Notes under the pieces: model-generated
Databases searched by the model: none
What the model was told of the DNA's origin: nothing
Seen by the model: only the letters and a program-made list of their open reading frames with translations
Position numbers and translations under genes: made by a program
Shown here: piece after piece, positions 62,792-64,000 of the stretch
Layout of the letters: each line of letters begins with the position of its first letter
Numbering within the stretch: position 1 is the stretch's first letter
NCBI RefSeq assembly: GCF_002216005.1
Contig: NZ_NIQC01000001.1
Span: 124,001 to 188,000, forward strand
From: Natranaerobius trueperi
GTDB lineage: Bacteria; Bacillota; Natranaerobiia; Natranaerobiales; Natranaerobiaceae
Length of the DNA stretch: 64,000 nucleotides
Direction of reading: 5' to 3'

Positions 62792-63634
62792 TTAATTTAA
62801 CTCAGTGATGATTTCTATTCGTTTTTTTTCCATTGGAAAACCCATCCTTACCGTAGTCCCTTCCTTTGGTTTTGGTTAGTCCCAATTTATCACATAATTT
62901 CTTACTGAGATAAAGGCCCATACCTGTGGCACTGCCAAAGCGTCTGCCATTTTCTCCTGTAAATCCATTGTCTCGAACTCCAAGTACTATACGGTTTGCT
63001 TTTTCCTCGGCAAAAACACAAATCGCCCGCCCTCTTTGGCGCCATATTTTATGGCATTTACCACAATTTGATTAATGACATTCCACCCATTTTTCATCAC
63101 TGTAAAGGATTTTATCCACATCTTTCATATCCAAGGTATTTTTTTTGCGATAAAATCTATAGAATTACTTTTAATTACCGATGTAATAGGGATTTTAAAG
63201 AAAAAGCTTTAATCAAATAATCTTCACTTACACTATTACTTCTGACATTGTAAAGGGCTTGTTGAACATAGCCTTCAATTTCCCTCAATTTTTTTCGTGG
63301 TGGTGTTTCGTTGGGTTTCGATAATTAACTTTGTAGAGGCAATCGGTGTTTTAATCTCATACACCCAGCCTTCGATATACTCCCGATAACCCTGTTGTTT
63401 TTCCCGATGATATTTTACCTCTTCATGCATCTCGCCTCACTACCCCGAGTATTTCATTTACCACGCGCCCCGTGATAAAACTTTCCGCCTCCATTACCTC
63501 GGCAGTAAATAGCTTGCATCCAATTCGACCAATGTAGCTTGTACTTTATCATAATAACGCTTTAGCTTCAAGGTCTCGATCATAATATAACTACTTAAGG
63601 GCCCAAACCATAAAAGGAATACGAAAATCAATAT
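62792..63634 (-). pseudogene. Shattered Bce-type sensor histidine kinase
   Basis: Fragments in three frames on the minus strand reconstruct a BceS-like kinase: membrane segment IDFRIPFMVWAL, linker KLKRYYDKV, the phosphoacceptor region EGWVYEIKTPIAS, dimerisation segment REIEGYVQQALYNVRS, then DEKWVE and the ATP-binding piece FGSATGMGLYLSKKLCDKLG. At least four frameshifts and stops break it. In addition, the histidine expected before EIKTPIA is tyrosine. It is non-functional, and Bce-type loci normally sense antimicrobial peptides through an ABC transporter. Confidence 0.8.
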
Positions 63635-63686
63635 CCCCTTCGTACACGGTAAAGCTGATGCCATCCACGGCTTTTGTTACAGTATC
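63635..63686 (-). pseudogene. ABC-transporter ATPase N-terminal relic fused to the kinase relic
   Basis: The minus strand reads VTKAVDGISFTVYEGD, the standard start of a BceA-type ATPase just before its Walker A loop, and then passes directly into the kinase membrane segment. The rest of the ATPase, the permease and the kinase N-terminus are missing, which shows one internal deletion joined the two genes. Confidence 0.65.
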
Positions 63687-63723
63687 AGGGCGAAAAGCCC
63701 ACGCTTTCAATCGTGGGATGAGA
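63687..63723. mobile_element. IS200/IS605-type terminus
   Basis: AGGGCGAAAAGCCCACG, then a loop, CGTGGGATGAGAGCC. The hairpin CCCACG/CGTGGG followed by ATGA is the common form of IS605-family ends and omega-RNA 3' ends. It abuts the ABC-ATPase relic on the left and lies about 60 bases before a tnpB start on the right. Whether it is this element's left end or a solo right end cannot be decided from the window. Confidence 0.6.
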
Positions 63724-63782
63724 GCCTTTTTTTAATAAAATAAAGTTGTACTATAAAGCAAAAACATATACAATTAAATCTT

Positions 63783-64000
63783 ATGAAACAAGAATATAGA
63801 AAAACTAAAACAAAAACAAGGGGATGCCCTAATAAAGAAACAAAATAAAACTAGTGCCGACTAAAAACCAAGAAAAACATCTGACCAATATTTCAAAAGA
63901 ATATATTAAAACTATCAATACTTTGGTATCTAAAATGGTACAAGAAGAACAAGCATTAAAGCTGTCGTCAAAAGATGTTCAAGCATCTATGCCAAGTGCA
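63783..64000 (+). pseudogene. tnpB N-terminus with frameshift, continuing past the window
   Basis: ATG 63783 gives MKQEYRKTKTKTRGCPNKETK and then TAA at 63846. One frame over, IKLVPTKNQEKHLTNISKEY and further helical TnpB N-terminal sequence continues without a stop to position 64000. Adding one A to the AAAA run at 63842-63845 joins them. Either the gene is newly frameshifted or the sequence has a homopolymer error. The catalytic RuvC region lies outside the window. Confidence 0.7.

Noticed and set aside
1-64000. CRISPR array, rRNA or tRNA genes
   Set aside because: No spaced direct repeats with unique spacers were seen; the only array is the gapless 10-bp repeat. No rRNA or tRNA signature was recognised by eye, though a covariance-model scan would be needed to exclude tRNAs formally.

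Overview
The window reads as a low-GC, endospore-forming Gram-positive anaerobe. Evidence for this is a Spo0E-like regulator, a SpoIIM-family protein, YlqG/YlqH homologues, rubrerythrin, a CsaB/TagO/LCP cell-wall polymer cluster, strong GGAGG ribosome sites and AT-rich codon use. Acidic exported proteins with copper-amine-oxidase-like stalk domains and a sodium:alanine symporter would suit a halo-alkaliphilic clostridial lineage (Natranaerobiales-like), but that placement is inference. I saw no rRNA, tRNA or CRISPR array.

Layout. 1-7.6 kb: a leucine-type dehydrogenase cut by the window edge, its probable IclR regulator with a palindromic operator, an OmpR/EnvZ-type two-component pair, a cysteine desulfurase-ThiI pair for tRNA thiolation, and an Old Yellow Enzyme. 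7.7-9.6 kb: an H-NOX-chemoreceptor fusion whose start codon is separated from its ribosome binding site by a perfect 10-bp tandem repeat; this is the most unusual feature of the window. 9.7-25.4 kb: VanZ-like protein, MurJ, a CCA-type nucleotidyltransferase, GNAT enzymes, a YlqG/YlqH pair, an exported PrcB-like protein, membrane proteins, a giant GNAT fusion, and a cobalamin-type ABC importer (BtuF-BtuC-BtuD). 24.8-32.8 kb: SpoIIM-like protein, rubrerythrin, and two very large exported proteins (an S8 protease and a BNR/transglutaminase protein).

32.9-45.7 kb: a LysR/DUF3343 pair linked to selenium metabolism, embedded in a minus-strand cell-wall polysaccharide cluster: WecG/TagA, TagO/WecA, LCP ligase, UDP-sugar dehydrogenase, CsaB pyruvyltransferase, glycosyltransferases, polysaccharide deacetylase, epimerase and O-antigen-type polymerase. 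Together these could initiate, build, pyruvylate and ligate a secondary wall polymer. 45.7-57.5 kb: a c-di-GMP enzyme (GGDEF plus HD-GYP), CapA, a dead TnpB with its element right end, two small genes absent from a length-filtered gene list (Spo0E-like and a 41-residue lipoprotein), an orphan DNA methyltransferase, an ATP-grasp/flippase pair and an AgcS symporter.

57.5-64 kb: a region of gene decay. It holds an MFS relic, NagA, an isoaspartyl dipeptidase with its YfcC-type transporter, a DUF4234 protein, a shattered Bce-type sensor kinase fused by deletion to an ABC-ATPase relic, and an IS605-type terminus followed by a frameshifted tnpB that runs off the window. Start sites were chosen from Shine-Dalgarno placement, so several differ from the longest possible ORF. 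Function calls rest on motif recognition alone; no database search was run.
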